This document shows, one piece after another, positions 33,520-45,337 of a stretch of DNA of 64,000 bases. Both the position numbers and the translations under genes were made by a program. Location of the stretch: NCBI GenBank assembly GCA_021234155.1, contig JAJEKV010000050.1, forward strand, positions 5,380,195 to 5,444,194, read 5' to 3'. The notes under the pieces are model-generated. The model ran no database searches and was not told the DNA's origin. It saw nothing but the letters and a program-made list of their open reading frames with translations. Numbering within the stretch: the stretch's first letter is position 1; each line of letters starts with the position of its first letter. The DNA is from Isoetes taiwanensis (taxonomy: Eukaryota > Streptophyta > Lycopodiopsida > Isoetales > Isoetaceae).

Positions 33520-33960
33520 AAGATACAAGAAATTACATACCACAACTTGCAATATCCAAAATAGATTTCTTGAGACAAGTTTAATTACCATGTCACTATC
33601 TCATGAAGAGTACAAGAAATTACATACCACAACTTGCAATATCCAAAATAGATTTCTTGAGACAAGTTTAATTACCATGTCACTATCTCATGAAGAGTAG
33701 GTCGTTGCAAGATATGTACGATCACCGAATTATATAATTACAAATACTTATAATAAACAATTCTTTATTGAAGAAAATGATTTGGAAAATATATAATCAC
33801 AACTTGCAATATCACGAAATAGGTTTTCCAAGACAAGTACGATTACAATGTGACTATTTCATAAAGAAAATATAAAAGCAGGACTTGCAATATCACTAAA
33901 TAGATTTCCCAAGGCAAGTGTGATTACAATGTGACTATTTCATAAAGAGTATCGTCATTT
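33520..33960 (+). repeat. Minisatellite of ~85-bp units
   Basis: Two nearly identical 83-bp units (CATACCACAACTTGCAATAT ... CACTATCTCATGAAGAG) at about 33536 and 33619 are followed by more diverged units near 33795 and 33870 (ACTTGCAATATCAC, GATTACAATGTGACTATTTC). Head-to-tail array with increasing divergence to the right. Confidence 0.8.
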
Positions 33961-34289
33961 GCAGGATATGTAATGCCCAGAAATTATATGGCTACGATAC
34001 TTATGAACCATTGTTTATTGAAGAAAATAGATGCGAGCATTTGACTTAAGCACTTCCATATGACTACAACACTCCTAAACCATTTGTTTATTGAGGAAAT
34101 TGTTTATGGCATTTGATTTAGGCGCATTCATATCCTGAGCTTGGATAGTACCTTTGTTAAACTGTGTTTTGCCAACATGAACCTCATCGAAACCATAAAA
34201 AGACGGCATCGCCTATCTCTTTACATTAGACCAAGATCAAGGTGTTTAGATATCTATAACTCTATGGATATCTGCATCAAAATGTATTT

Positions 34290-34320
34290 AACGCCCGGCA
34301 ACGCCGGGCTCCGTTACTAG
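34290..34320 (+). mobile_element. Helitron 3' terminus (plus orientation)
   Basis: The palindrome GCCCGGCAACGCCGGGC is followed by TCCGTTA and CTAG at 34317-34320, with T next. This is the plant Helitron end: hairpin, short spacer, CTRR, insertion before T. The same layout, GCCCAGCAACGCTGGGC + ACCGTTA + CTAG, occurs reversed at 40723-40752. The 5' end of this copy was not located; its body would lie to the left. Confidence 0.8.
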
Positions 34321-34321
34321 T

Positions 34322-35489
34322 ATGCATTAAAGCCAAATATATGGTCATGAAACAAAGTACATTCCACGAGGCCACATATTCTAACATGATGCAAATAGTA
34401 ACCCAATGACCCATATGCCCACATAGTCTGAAGCAGATGAAATTGCATACTTGTAAATGACCCAAACAGAATCTATTTTTCACTTATCAAGTAAAGAATC
34501 AGCGTATATTACTAATCCTATGTTATAAGTGGTACAGCATCGGATTTTATCTAAATGTTAAATAAACAAACAAATAGATGAAATCAGATTGAAGCTGAGC
34601 CAGAATTATGAAGCCTTATCAAGATATTGAAAAAGACAAAATAAACTTTCTCATGAACTCATGAACTCTCCATTGTTCAGGTAACGAAGTAGAACTCTTG
34701 CTTGCCGCAACCATTTATTAGATCTTTTTGAACGCCAAGGATCGGATTAAAACGGATCAACTTCAAGATTGATCATAAGTGATTGCCATATCTGTGCAGA
34801 ACTGAAATTAACATTTCTGAATCGGTCACCGGAAGGAGCAGGGGGAGATTTTGACTGCAGGGATGAACACAACCACCCAAAGCTGCCAGTTTTTGGCCGA
34901 AGGAATCATGAATCTAAATGGGCGCCGGAGATTTGTGCAGAAGACGAATCAAAAGCTCCAAAAGACGATATGGATCAAGCAAAGCTTTCAAAAAATTGTC
35001 CAGATCAAGCCTAATCTGATCCGGCAAAGAACCCAAATCGAAGATCAAGACGGGACCCTCTGCGGCAATCAGCAGGGGAAGATTTCTTCTCAGATTTCGA
35101 CCAAAGGGAAAGAACCCAGATCAGAGGCACACCTGTTTGCCTTATCCTCAAAATTGTCTTCAGTTCGGCCGAGAATGGAAGATAGCCAATGCATGGAAAT
35201 AAAGGAGTGCAGGGGAAAAACCACAGGGAAAAATCCACTTCCATCCTTCATTCTTCATTGTAGATCAACGTAGCCATAAAAATATTTCGCCACTTCATTC
35301 GCTCGCATTAATATAAAAATACAGATCGAAAACAGAGCAAGCTTGGCAGCAATGCTCTGAGCGCCATAGCTCACACTGTGCAACGCAGCTTTCCTCCCAA
35401 ATTTCGTAAGAAGTCGCCCGGATTGCCACGTCAACAATGTAAAAAATACAAAATATTATAATAAAATAAAAAAGCAAAATATGTGGTGG
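34322..35489. other. Spacer without recognised features
   Basis: No gene supported. The GC-richer part 34800-35250 has overlapping open frames but no start, splice or domain evidence. Confidence 0.4.
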
Positions 35490-36100
35490 CGCCACCTCGT
35501 AAGCTCACATTTAATTTCTTATAAATCTTTATAATAAATGCGGTGCCACCTCATTAACGTATTAATTGTGGTGCAATTTTCTTTGCACCTTCCTTAAGCT
35601 TAAATCAATGGCTAAGCTTTAACTTCCCCATATCCGACGGTCCGGGGATGTGGTGCATGCCCCCATGTATGCCCATGCATGCCCCCATCAGATCTGAGGG
35701 CCATAATTGCGCCAGCTCAAGATATGGAGGGTTGGACGACCAGGATTTGTGTCTATATACACCCTAAAGGCGATGCCCCCCATCCGATATACCTATAGAT
35801 ATATCATTGATAACTGACAATGAGATTTCTTGGCACCTTCTCTAGCCCTAAAATTGAGGGCCAAGATTGAACTGCCCAAACCTGCCCACCCGATCCGACG
35901 GTCCACGCATGGGGTGCATGCCCCATGCATGCCCATGCATGCCCCCCATCACATCCGAGGGCCATAACTGCGCCACCTCAAGATTTGGATGGCCAAGATT
36001 TGTGTCTATATACATCTAAAGGCGATGCCCCCCATCCGATATACCTATAGATATATCATTGATAACTGACAAGTGGTTATACTATAAGGGACTGTACAAA
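35490..36100 (+). repeat. Composite repeat, copy G: block only, duplicated
   Basis: Two head-to-tail copies of the block's end. The first CATGC cluster is at about 35651-35690 and the second at about 35905-35950. Each is followed by GATTTGTGTCTATATACA and CATCCGATATACCTATAGAT, at 35745-35812 and 35998-36065. Period is about 255 bp. The GATTC array of copy H follows. Confidence 0.8.
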
Positions 36101-37440
36101 TTCGATTAGACGCCAAAAATGCAGTGCTATCCAACGAAGATTCTATTAGGATTCTCCTAGATTCTCCAAGGCTCTAGAAAGATTTCCCTAGATTCTATGA
36201 GATTCCATCAATGATGATTCCTCGAGGGATTGTACAAATTCGACTAGAAATCAAATTTAAAGTCATGCGATGAAGATTCTATAGAGATTCTCCAAGATCC
36301 CATCAAGATTCTCTAGATACTCAAAGATTTTATAAAGATTTCCTTAGATTCCTCTAGATTCTTAAAGATTCTCCTGAGATTCCTCTGGATCTTCAAAGAT
36401 TATCCTAAGATTCCTCTAGATTCCCCAAGATTCCATATAGATTCTTCTAGATTCCCTTAGATTCTACGTAGATTCCCTTGTAGAACACACCTAGTGTCAA
36501 AGATTTCCATATATCCCCTTTGATTCCCCCTAGATTCCCTAAGATTCTACAAAGATCCCCTAGATTCTTAAGGTTTTTACAAAGATTCAAGATTATATAA
36601 AGATTCCTTTAGATTCCCTTAGATTCTATGAAGATTCCACTAGATTCTCTAAGTTTCCATCAAGGTTCCCCTAGATTCTCAAACATTTTTGAAGATTCTC
36701 TTAGATTCCTCTAGATGCTTTTGGGATTCCCATAGATTCCTTAAGATTCTTTTGAGATTCCCTTGATTCCCAAAGATTATCCCAAAATTCCTCTAGATTC
36801 CCCAAGCTTCTACATAGATTCTCTTAGATTCCCTTAAATTTTATGAAGATTCCCCTAGATTATCCAAGATTGCACGGAATGATGCCAAACCACTACTCAT
36901 TAAAAAGCATTCGATGAGAGGAATTCAACTATGCAGGTCCCACTTTGATCCGAGATCTCGATCGCAAGATAAAGTCGTTTGAAGGCAACACAAAAGAAGG
37001 AAGCTTCCATGAAAGCTTCATAATTAATGGGGTGCCACCTCATTACCTTTTCATTAAATAAGGGTGACACCTCATCTCTTCAATATAAAAAAACACTAAC
37101 TTAATAAAAAAATGAATGGCTAGGATTTCTCCTTTCCCCTTAGATCTAACGGTTGAGATTGGTTACACCAAATCCACTTTGCGAGAAGCTTCCTTGCACC
37201 TTCCTGGTAACAATCAAGGGCCATGATTTTGCTTCCCCTTTTTGATCCAATGGTCTAGGGATGTGTTGCATGCCCCATGCATAGCCATGCATGCCCCATG
37301 CATGACCCATCCATAATCCAATGGCCCATGTCGCTCCACTTAATCGGTGCCCCCAATCCAACGGCAAAGAAGCATGTCATATATTTTTAGCACATTATAT
37401 AAACCATGGGTGCATCGTTTCCTTGGGACACATAGAATAA
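36101..37440 (+). repeat. Composite GATTC/CATGC repeat, copy H
   Basis: GATTC array 36125-36880 with an internal family tail near 36215-36250 (AGGGATTGTACAAATTCGAC), then a block 36880-37400 with CATGC palindromes at 37266-37306. A more diverged copy than C to F. Confidence 0.8.
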
Positions 37441-37472
37441 TTTTATAAATATAATAATGATAATAATATATA

Positions 37473-37518
37473 CAAGAAATTTATCGCGGTGGCCAAGGCT
37501 GCCGCGAACATTTCTTTT
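37473..37518. repeat. GC-rich hairpin, copy 2
   Basis: Imperfect 20-bp stem with core GGTGGCCAAGGCTGCC. Reverse-complemented it aligns with copy 3 at 50269-50313 (GCCTTGGCCACCGCGATAA, then TTTCTTGTA) and is followed by an ATT-rich tail (37443-37472 read backwards). A simple-sequence tail after the stem is what the 3' end of a LINE or SINE would show. Confidence 0.75.
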
Positions 37519-38780
37519 GTCCAACTTGGTGCAAAGGGGGTTTTGTTTAAGTAAAAAAGGATCCAGTTCTGGATATGTGAAAAGTGAATATGGAGAAAAG
37601 CTGGATATGCGAAAAGTGAATTTGGAGAAAAGCATATGGATACAATATCTCATTTACCTGTAATGGTAAATAGACCAATTATCGTGTCGAAATGCCTCTT
37701 GTAAAATTTCATTGTCTAAAAGGGTAATGGCGACAACTTCTCATCGGGATAAAAAACCCCGCCCTTTCGGGTTTTCGAGGAAAACCCTAATGAGAAATGG
37801 TCGCCAACAACCTTGAATGTGTTGCCTGGAAAACCGAAAGAGATGAGTTGATGGCGAACACAAAATATAGCAGGACCCCAGAAGAGGGCGGAAGCCTGCA
37901 AGCAACACAAAAACCCCTAAAAAATACCCGTGAATGGTTAGAGAAAAGCAAACTCATGCCCTCACGCAGCAGGGCGGGAAGGGAGGGGAAGCAACGAGAA
38001 TAGAAGAAGAGCTGCTGTGAGAAGACGCCGATAACCAGTGCGAAAGAGGAAACAGCCTTATATAGCAGCTCGTCCTTTCCCAGAATGGCGATCCGATGGC
38101 TCGGATTGATGCTATTTTATGTTCAAGTTCAGAGGTGCATGGAAACTTTTCTTGTAATAATATGGTTTTATCATACACTTTGTATGAAAAAACATTGTTA
38201 TATTTTTCACATGTGGCGTGTAAATAGACTATCCTTTAATTTTTTGCTAAAGGATAAAGCTTATAAGATTTCTTTTAATTGTGTGCATGCATTTGGCTAA
38301 CGTGCAAGTGTGCTTGCATGCCACTTTTCCTTCGCTTAGAGGTTTATGGAAGCGTTCACTTGCTTCATGTGGTACTCTAAGGTGGATTCACTTGCTTCAT
38401 GTGGTACTTCATGTGTGTTCAAAAAGACTGCAAAAGCAAGCCGAAAAATCTTGCCAAATTCTCATCAAGTTCTATCATTCCTTGGCTATCAACAATGTGT
38501 CGCAAAAGAGGGTTATTGATCATGTAACTTAAGCAAAATATTACTTCTTTTCATGGGCCCATGCTTCTCATCTTTTCACAAAAATGCTAAACCGTAGAAA
38601 CTATAAATAATACATTATGACAAAACATGCAAAAAAATAAGAGAACAAAGTAAAAAGGCATTAAAAACATTGGTTTGGAATCCTCCTTTATGCTCTCAAC
38701 TCCAACAACAGCAGCAATATATGCTTGCCACTTGTGCATGAACTCTGATCCCAGATGATACTCCTCGCCAACAGGATATT
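37519..38780. other. Spacer without recognised features
   Basis: No supported gene. Two 18-19 bp direct repeats (GGATATG.GAAAAGTGAAT) lie at 37570 and 37602, and GTACTTCATGTG-type duplications near 38360-38410. Confidence 0.4.
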
Positions 38781-39345
38781 TTGTCTCATCTCTTGAGGCA
38801 CAGCAATGTTAACCCTGCACATATTGACAATGTTATTAGCATGGGATATTTCATTGTGTTGAAGCATTTAAACATTGAAACTGAGGGAGGCCACAAGGCT
38901 CTTGAGTTTTTCAGACAAATGGAACGTGAAAGAATTAAGCCCAACAAGTATATCAGTGTCTTGAGTGCATATGGAAAGTAGGTGCCCTTGATTGAAGTAA
39001 ACATGCGCAAAGACAGCTTGTGCAAGCTGGGCTGGAATCCAATATAGTTGTTGGAAATAACCCTGTTGTGATGTATGCAAAAATGTGCCAGCATTGATGA
39101 TGTATGTAAAGTTTTCAACAGGATGACTGTACATGATGTTATCTCATGGAATGCATTGATTTCACGCAATGCTCAGCATGGCAATGCATGCAAGACCATT
39201 TTCTATTTCGGCAAAATACAGCAACATGGGGTCAAGCCAGATAGAGTCACCTTCATTTCTGTTCTTTCTGCATGTAAGACTGGGTAGAAGCAGGCCGTGA
39301 GCTTTTTGAGTCTATGGGTACAATATATGGCTTCTTGCACTAGTG
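38781..39345 (+). pseudogene. Pentatricopeptide repeat (PPR) protein relic
   Basis: Frames spell PPR units: ALEFFRQMERERIKPNKYI then SVLSAYGK, and after two frame breaks CASIDDVCKVFNRMTVHDVI, SWNALISRNAQHG, and GVKPDRVTFISVLSACKTG. The SWNALI and VTFISVLSAC words are signature sequences of plant PLS-class PPR proteins, which bind organellar RNA one base per repeat. Stops at about 38980 and 39040 and the absence of start and end mark it as a fragment covering about four or five repeats. Confidence 0.85.
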
Positions 39346-40429
39346 ATTAAAATAAGAAAATGATCGACCGCCAGAATTATTGGCTAAAAGAATCGCCGTG
39401 GAACTCTGCTTTAGTTTTGCATCAAATCAAGCCACAATCTAAGTAAAAAACAGAAGAAACAAATTACAAAGATTTTATACTGACCAGGTATTTTGCTGCT
39501 CATGGTCGATTAATGTACCATCATCCTGAGAGCAGCCATAGCCAGAAACAGACTGCATCGACGACTCGTGGCAATGCCGAAATGCAAGGAAAAATATATG
39601 CATACTGATCATTTTTCAACGATAAAAGTAAAAGCATGAAACAGAGCTGTTTGCAAAAAAAGAAAACTTGATTTGCGCAAAATCAATGCCTACAAACTCA
39701 ACGTGGTCGTACCTTGTAATATTGATATCTAAGTTTGTAATGTTGATCTCTGAACTTGTTATGTTGATCTCTGACGGTAATTGTGCAGTGGCACATCACA
39801 TCAATCATAGCCCATGCATGTGTTACTGCCATAGAGGACCAACGGCTTCATGAGCAGATAAGCATCACTAGATTTCGTAGATTAAAGCTCTGACAATTTT
39901 AAGAAGTTCAGACTAAATATGTAAAGGCCCGGATCAAAATGGGTGGATACCTCTATTGAACATTTGACGGCACCTGAATCACCTGCCCAGAACTCTTATA
40001 TGCACGCACCATCCTAAGCCAACAAAAAAACTTATAGCTTCTGCAAGGCTCGATTCTCATATCAACAAAAATTCGAGAAGAAATCGATTAGAAAATCCTC
40101 ATACAGCTATGACAGCAATAGATTCGGTTGCCGAACTCCTTGGATGGACATAGCAGGATCAAAGATCAAATTAGAAGTATCAAAGATGGCCATAGCAAGA
40201 TTGAGAAGGGCAAAAGATATATAGGCAGATCCAAATAGCTGGGCATAAAGCTCCAAGAAATTGACAGCACCTGCTATAGATGAACGGGTACCCAACCTGG
40301 ACTGCAAAAACCAATTGCTTGTGGCCCCAATACATATAAGAGCCACAGCCAAAACTTGCTATATTTAACAATTCTACACAATTAATAATCTCTAGATCGA
40401 ATAGTATCAAGTTTGTACACAATATTCTC
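39346..40429. other. Spacer without recognised features
   Basis: AT-rich, no gene supported. A small triplication of TTGTAATGTTGATCTCTGA-type words occurs at 39715-39775. Confidence 0.4.
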
Positions 40430-40667
40430 AAGCGCCCAGCTCATTTTTTTCATCACCAACAGCATACTCTTCGTTTCCTTCATCATCCAGTCACCTGTAT
40501 ATCCATCGGCTCTGCATCCAGATGTAGCACAAGCAGTTTCGTACGTATTACAAATTGATTCCTGTATTTTACCAGCTTACACGATGTAATAATTTATCTT
40601 ATTTGTAACTGAAACCTTAGGCTCAGACCTCAAATTTTCCACAAGCAATTTTTACATCAGACATCGA

Positions 40668-40722
40668 TGCCGTGATTAAACACTTAGTGGAATCGGCGAC
40701 CCATTCTGAAATTCAGTAAGTA
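40668..40722 (+). repeat. 55-bp direct repeat flanking the nested Helitron, left copy
   Basis: Starts TGCCGTGATTAAACACTTAG and ends TCAGTAAGTA. It is identical over 55 bp to 42787-42841. After the right copy the sequence continues TAAAGACTT, so the undisturbed site would read GTAAGTA/TAAAG, an A/T junction as Helitrons use. Confidence 0.9.
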
Positions 40723-40977
40723 CTAGTAACGGTGCCCAGCGTTGCTGGGCATAAGTTGGGAGTTCCTTCTTTTAAATTTAGTCATTCTCAAAAAATCCAG
40801 TATGGAAGATGCGGCATGATAATGTAGGGGATATCATTTGCATGTGTTCAAGACAATAAGAATATGAGTCTAGGGGGAATCAAGACATTAAGAATGCTAG
40901 CCTAGGGGTAGCAATTGCATGTGGTTAAGACAGTAAGAATGTAGGTGTGTTGGTCTGTATATTGACTCTTGAGTTTT

Positions 40978-41263
40978 GTAAGGGTATGTGTGAATGCCTT
41001 TAAGCCCTAGTGTACCACATAGGCAATTGCCAATGTTCAAAACAGAGGTAATCATATATATCGACCATGAAGAATGTCTTTTTATTTCAAGTCATGTTAT
41101 TGTTATCCTTATGTTTTTTTGTAAGGGTATGTGTGAATGCCTTTAAGCCCTAGTGTGCCACATAGGCAGTTGCCAATGTTCAAAACAGAGGTAATCATAT
41201 ATATCGACCATGAAGTATGTCTTTTTATTTCAAGTCATGTTATTGTTATCCTTATGTTATATA
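40978..41263 (+). repeat. 143-bp tandem duplication in the nested Helitron
   Basis: Unit GTAAGGGTATGTGTGAATGC ... at 40978 repeats at 41121, with only a few substitutions. Confidence 0.88.
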
Positions 41264-41909
41264 CATAAACCATAGAGACTTTCTTGAAGTGTAGAGCAAT
41301 ATTAACTATGCCGAACAAATCCACAAATGGCAAATGGACACCCTCAACATTTACCACATAATGTATAGCATAGATTGTACATCAACATGTGATTATAAGA
41401 CTGAATATTATACTTCCAACATAAAACCTGAGAAGCCTGATAGTTTGAATGCCTTGTAAACTTATTACCTTTGCCAAAAGGTGCGTTAGAATATTTAAAT
41501 TGAGACGACTTTCGATGTGTAGGCCATGCTGGACCTTCCAGAGTTGAGGTAGTTACTGCTAGAAACTATATAAATTTGCTGCATGCATTAATTGCTCATA
41601 ACTCTTCAGGGAGTTGAAGTGTTTCAACAGGCCAAAACTTTAATTGAATGTCATGGCATTACATAATTCAACCTTCAAATGCATCTGTCTGTGATTCCCT
41701 TTAACTAAAAAACCTGAAGCTGAAGATAAAGAGGAATAAAACATCATACAGAGGTTAAGAAAAAAAGATCTACCAAAGAAATGCAGTGTTGCCATGGACA
41801 AACGAACCTGGGTTTAATGTACATCTGATGTAGTAAGTTATGTCTGTAATTTGTATGATGATTCCTTGCTTTGTATAATTTAAACTCTAATTGCTTTTTT
41901 GCCCTCCCT

Positions 41910-42038
41910 GCTGAACTTCTATGCAATCCCTGAAGCATGTCCAACACTGCTTGCTGAACTTCTATGCAATTCGTGAAGCATGTCCAACACTGCTTGCTGA
42001 ACTTCTATGCAATTCATGAAGCATGTCCAACACTGCTT
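41910..42038 (+). repeat. 43-bp tandem triplicate
   Basis: Three copies of a 43-bp unit, GCTGAACTTCTATGCAAT... ending CCAACACTGCTT, nearly identical, inside the nested Helitron. Confidence 0.9.
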
Positions 42039-42311
42039 TCCTTTGTGAGCTTCAAGAACAGGTTGCATGGAAGCTTTAGTTTCCTTGCAGCTTTGAATGT
42101 GTTTGTTTATAAGAAGAAAGCACATACTTACCTATAAGCTGCCGCCTCTGCCCATCTGCTCACAAAGTGCTTAAAAGATTGTTCTGTATACAAAGCTACC
42201 ACACAATGTTATGTTCATTAAGATGCAGGCAAGGCAAAAGGAACTGAGGAGACAGGCAACATAGGGGTTCCCTGCAAGGATCAACCCTATATCATTTAGA
42301 GTTTTCATTAC

Positions 42312-42420
42312 CTTTATTGTAAAATGAGACGCATTCCCTGGAATTTGCTTCACAATGGAGCCGTCTCCTTCACAGGTTGCTGGCCTATGAGCAACCTCAT
42401 TTAGCCTCAGCATGGCATTT
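42312..42420 (-). pseudogene. Captured host exon inside the Helitron
   Basis: A 109-nt minus-strand segment with a good acceptor (GTTTTACAG at 42421-42428) and donor (AAAG/GTAATG at 42310-42311). It is open throughout: NAMLRLNEVAHRPATCEGDG then SIVKQIPGNASHFTIK. Plant Helitrons commonly capture gene pieces with introns intact. I do not recognise the parent gene, and no second exon was found. Confidence 0.5.
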
Positions 42421-42786
42421 CTGTAAAACAGAGTACTAAGATAATTTAAATATCTGAGGCCCATAGCATGAAGTTTTTTCTGTTATATAAAAGCCATCCA
42501 TGCTTAGAACATAGCTATCAAAAATTCCATTTCTAACCTTAACTGTAGACATGAACTGGATCAGAGCTAGAGAATCGTTCTAGACCCAAGATCCTTGTTT
42601 AAGCCCATCCGCAGGCCTGCTAATGCAACTTCTACCTATGAACCAGATGGAATGGATAAAGAACGGAATGAGAAAGAAAATGAAGCAAGTTGCATGCAGG
42701 CAAAAACCAAAATACCTTTGGATGGATACTGCGAAATTTTGTGGTATACTCTGAACTGCAGAAATGAGTCTGCAAAAAGCCGATTC

Positions 42787-42841
42787 TGCCGTGATTAAAC
42801 ACTTAGTGGAATCGGCGACCCATTCTGAAATTCAGTAAGTA
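42787..42841 (+). repeat. 55-bp direct repeat flanking the nested Helitron, right copy
   Basis: Exact copy of 40668-40722. The preceding bases (GCCGATTC) differ from those before the left copy (CATCGA). Confidence 0.9.
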
Positions 42842-43399
42842 TAAAGACTTCAGATTTAGCTTTTGTTGACTAAATATTTATTTAATGTAGTACTTTTATT
42901 TTCAATTAAAACATTAGGCTCAGACCTCAAATTTTCGATAAACAACATTTATATCAACCTCGAACATTCATGCCGTGTGCAAACAGCAGATGGAATCATC
43001 AAGCCATCTAGAATTTGGTAAGTACACCATTCAAATTTAGCTTTATTACATAAATATTTATTTAATGCTATTGTACTCGCCATGATCTAAAATACTAAAC
43101 AGAAATATCAACTTTTCTATAGGCTAGATCAACATCAATTTCTAATATTTATATCGTAATCGAATAACCTACGACAGTGTTCAGCAACTATAAAATACAA
43201 TAAGTCCAATACTTTCACTTAATTTCTTCTCCACGAATCTTCTCTTGATATTAAAGAAATGCACTCACTGCATGTTCATGGAAAAAATACAGATCCAAAA
43301 TACGCTTTGGCTACAATGAAAATGGAAATGGACAAAGCGGAACAACGGATGATACCAAAGAAAAGAGGGCGCCCGAGGTGAGTGCAAATGTCACATCTA

Positions 43400-45170
43400 A
43401 CTATTCCTTACGTCAACAAAATCGCACCAGCAACAGAGGCAATTAAAACAATGGAAGAAGCAATATCGTGCCTACAAACTCCGTCACAGCTCAGATTCCT
43501 ATTCACACTTCTCATACTTGATGGCGGACCAGGTATGCAACTATGAAAAACATTTCAATAGCAAATGACAGCTGATTTTTTTGATCAATATCGAGGAGAT
43601 GAACCTACTGCCATTAACGAAGCTCTACTTGCTATCAACAACATCTTAGTGCAACATGCGACAAACACTGCAGCATTTGGCTTACCCGTCTGCAATATCC
43701 TATCCAAAGAAATCCAAAATGAGCTCTCAAAATTTCCACACGATCATGAATATCTCGCTAAAAGTTCAATTATGTTTGAAAACATGAAAAAAAATCAAAC
43801 TTCTGTCTATACTGATATTCTAAAGCTCATTAAAAGTAAAAATCAACTCAACCCACTATTCATCTATGGTAAAGCTGGTACCGGAAAGACTTACGTCCTT
43901 AACACCTTTGCATTTTACATACGAGGATTAAAACAAATAATCCTCCCATGCGCAACAATAGCGCTAGCATCATTATTATATGCTAGCGGCAGAACCGCCC
44001 ATTCCCTCTTCCAAATACCCGTAGTAGAGAATAACATTAACCTTCATTCTTTACTTGATCCACGCTCTGCAAGAGCACTATTAATTAAAGAGGCGACAGC
44101 TATCATATGGGACGAGTTCTCTATGGCAAACAGGGCAGTAATTGAAGCGGTCCATACACTTCTACGAAAAATAACAGACACAGACCTACCCTTCGGAGGA
44201 AAAATATTCATTGCAGCAGGAGACTTCAGACAAATAGCCCCAATTGTTAAAAAGGCAGGAAAGACCGCGACAATAAATGCATCCATCAGATCTTCACCCT
44301 TATGGAACCATTTCAATGTCCCCAGCTCAAAGAGCCAGTCCGAAATGCTGCAGACCTAGAACTTATACACTTTGTTGATGCAATCGGTGAAGGAAAACTC
44401 CTTGAAACATTCCACTAACGTTATTCAAAACAACTACAAACATTCAAGAAGCCATTACATTTCTATATGACCAATACGTACTCAGCAACCCAGACATTTG
44501 TGAGAAAAGAGCATTCCTATCACCAAAAAACATCACTGTTGATGAATCAACAATTGGATTCTACAAATGCTTCCAGGCTACTTAAGGAAATACTTCAGTG
44601 TTGATAGGCTTACAGAAAACGACCAACTTATAGAAGACCATCCAGGCAACAACGGACTTTCTCAATGGTTACAAACACCCAGCACTTCCCCAGCACGAAC
44701 TCGAATTAAAACCCAACACAATATGCCATCTAACAAAAACCCTGGACAGAGATAGAGGCTTGGTAAAAAATGCAAGAGTGATGGTATCCTCAATACACAA
44801 CAGATTTGTAACCGTCAAACTACTTACAAACGATTCGCAACATAAAGGAACTGTTCATCCCATCTCCCGAGTAGACTTCTTCACTCAGCCAGATGACCGA
44901 CCATGGACCATTCATAGACGACAACTTCCATTGCGATCAGCTTACTCAACAACATTCAATAGCTGCCTAGGACTTACACTCGACAAAATAGTCCTCGACC
45001 TACGAACTGCAGTTTTTGCACACGGCCAATGGTACACAGCACTCGCTCGCGTCCGAAGAAAAGAAGATGTACTAATTCTATTGGATCCAAGCAACCTAGC
45101 ACAGACTACAACAAACGTCGTGTACACAGAACTCTTACCAATAAAAAAGGTACGCACCAAAGGAGGAAAA
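43400..45170 (+). pseudogene. Helitron Pif1-like helicase relic
   Basis: Pif1/RecD-type SF1B helicase domain of a Helitron RepHel protein. It starts with LRFLFTLLILDGGP (43483-43530), a conserved lead-in, then a frame break, then ADFFDQYRGD. Walker A FIYGKAGTGKTYVLNT is at about 43861-43908, Walker B AIIWDEFSMANRAV at about 44102-44143, motif III FIAAGDFRQIAPIV near 44207-44248. The 43565-44359 frame is open for 264 codons. After frameshifts come HFVDAIGEGKL, KRAFLSPKNITVDE (44505-44545), TFNSCLGLTLDKIVLDLR (motif V, where TINKSQGQTL is usual) and HGQWYTALARVRRKEDV (motif VI). Family role: unwinding DNA during rolling-circle transposition. Multiple stops and loss of motif V residues make this copy inactive. 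Confidence 0.88.
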
Positions 45171-45191
45171 AACAAAAAAAAAAAAACAAAA

Positions 45192-45337
45192 ATCACATTC
45201 CACGCCGATGATATAGGCAGAGCACCCATGCCTTCGGGCACTGATGTTCTGCCTATATCATGGGCACTGCATTAATGGTTGTACCTGGGTTCAACTCCCA
45301 AGGATGCCCATCACATTCCACGCCGATGATATAGGCA
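45192..45337 (+). repeat. 28-bp direct repeats enclosing a 90-bp tRNA-like insert
   Basis: ATCACATTCCACGCCGATGA... is present at 45192-45219 and again at 45310-45337, identical over 28 bp. The 90 bp between contain an inverted copy of part of the repeat (TGTTCTGCCTATATCAT) and GGGCACTGCATTAATGG ... TGGGTTCAACTCCCA ... TGCCC, which folds like a tRNA acceptor plus T arm with a GGTTCAA box. There is no full tRNA cloverleaf. Confidence 0.6.

Larger units (their letters stand above)
40723..42786 (-). mobile_element. Non-autonomous Helitron, minus orientation, nested
   Basis: On the minus strand it ends GCCCAGCAACGCTGGGC, ACCGTTA, CTAG at 40723 with T (A on the plus strand) outside. This is a clean Helitron 3' terminus. 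Body about 2.06 kb without helicase or Rep. It contains a 143-bp tandem duplication, a 43-bp triplicate and one captured exon with both splice sites. Its presumed 5' end lies near 42783-42786. It sits inside the repeated exon region of another Helitron. Unusually, a 55-bp stretch of the left flank is repeated exactly beyond its right end. Confidence 0.7.

Noticed and set aside
44942-45241. 99-codon minus-strand frame inside the helicase
   Set aside because: Shadow of the helicase C-terminal coding sequence on the other strand.
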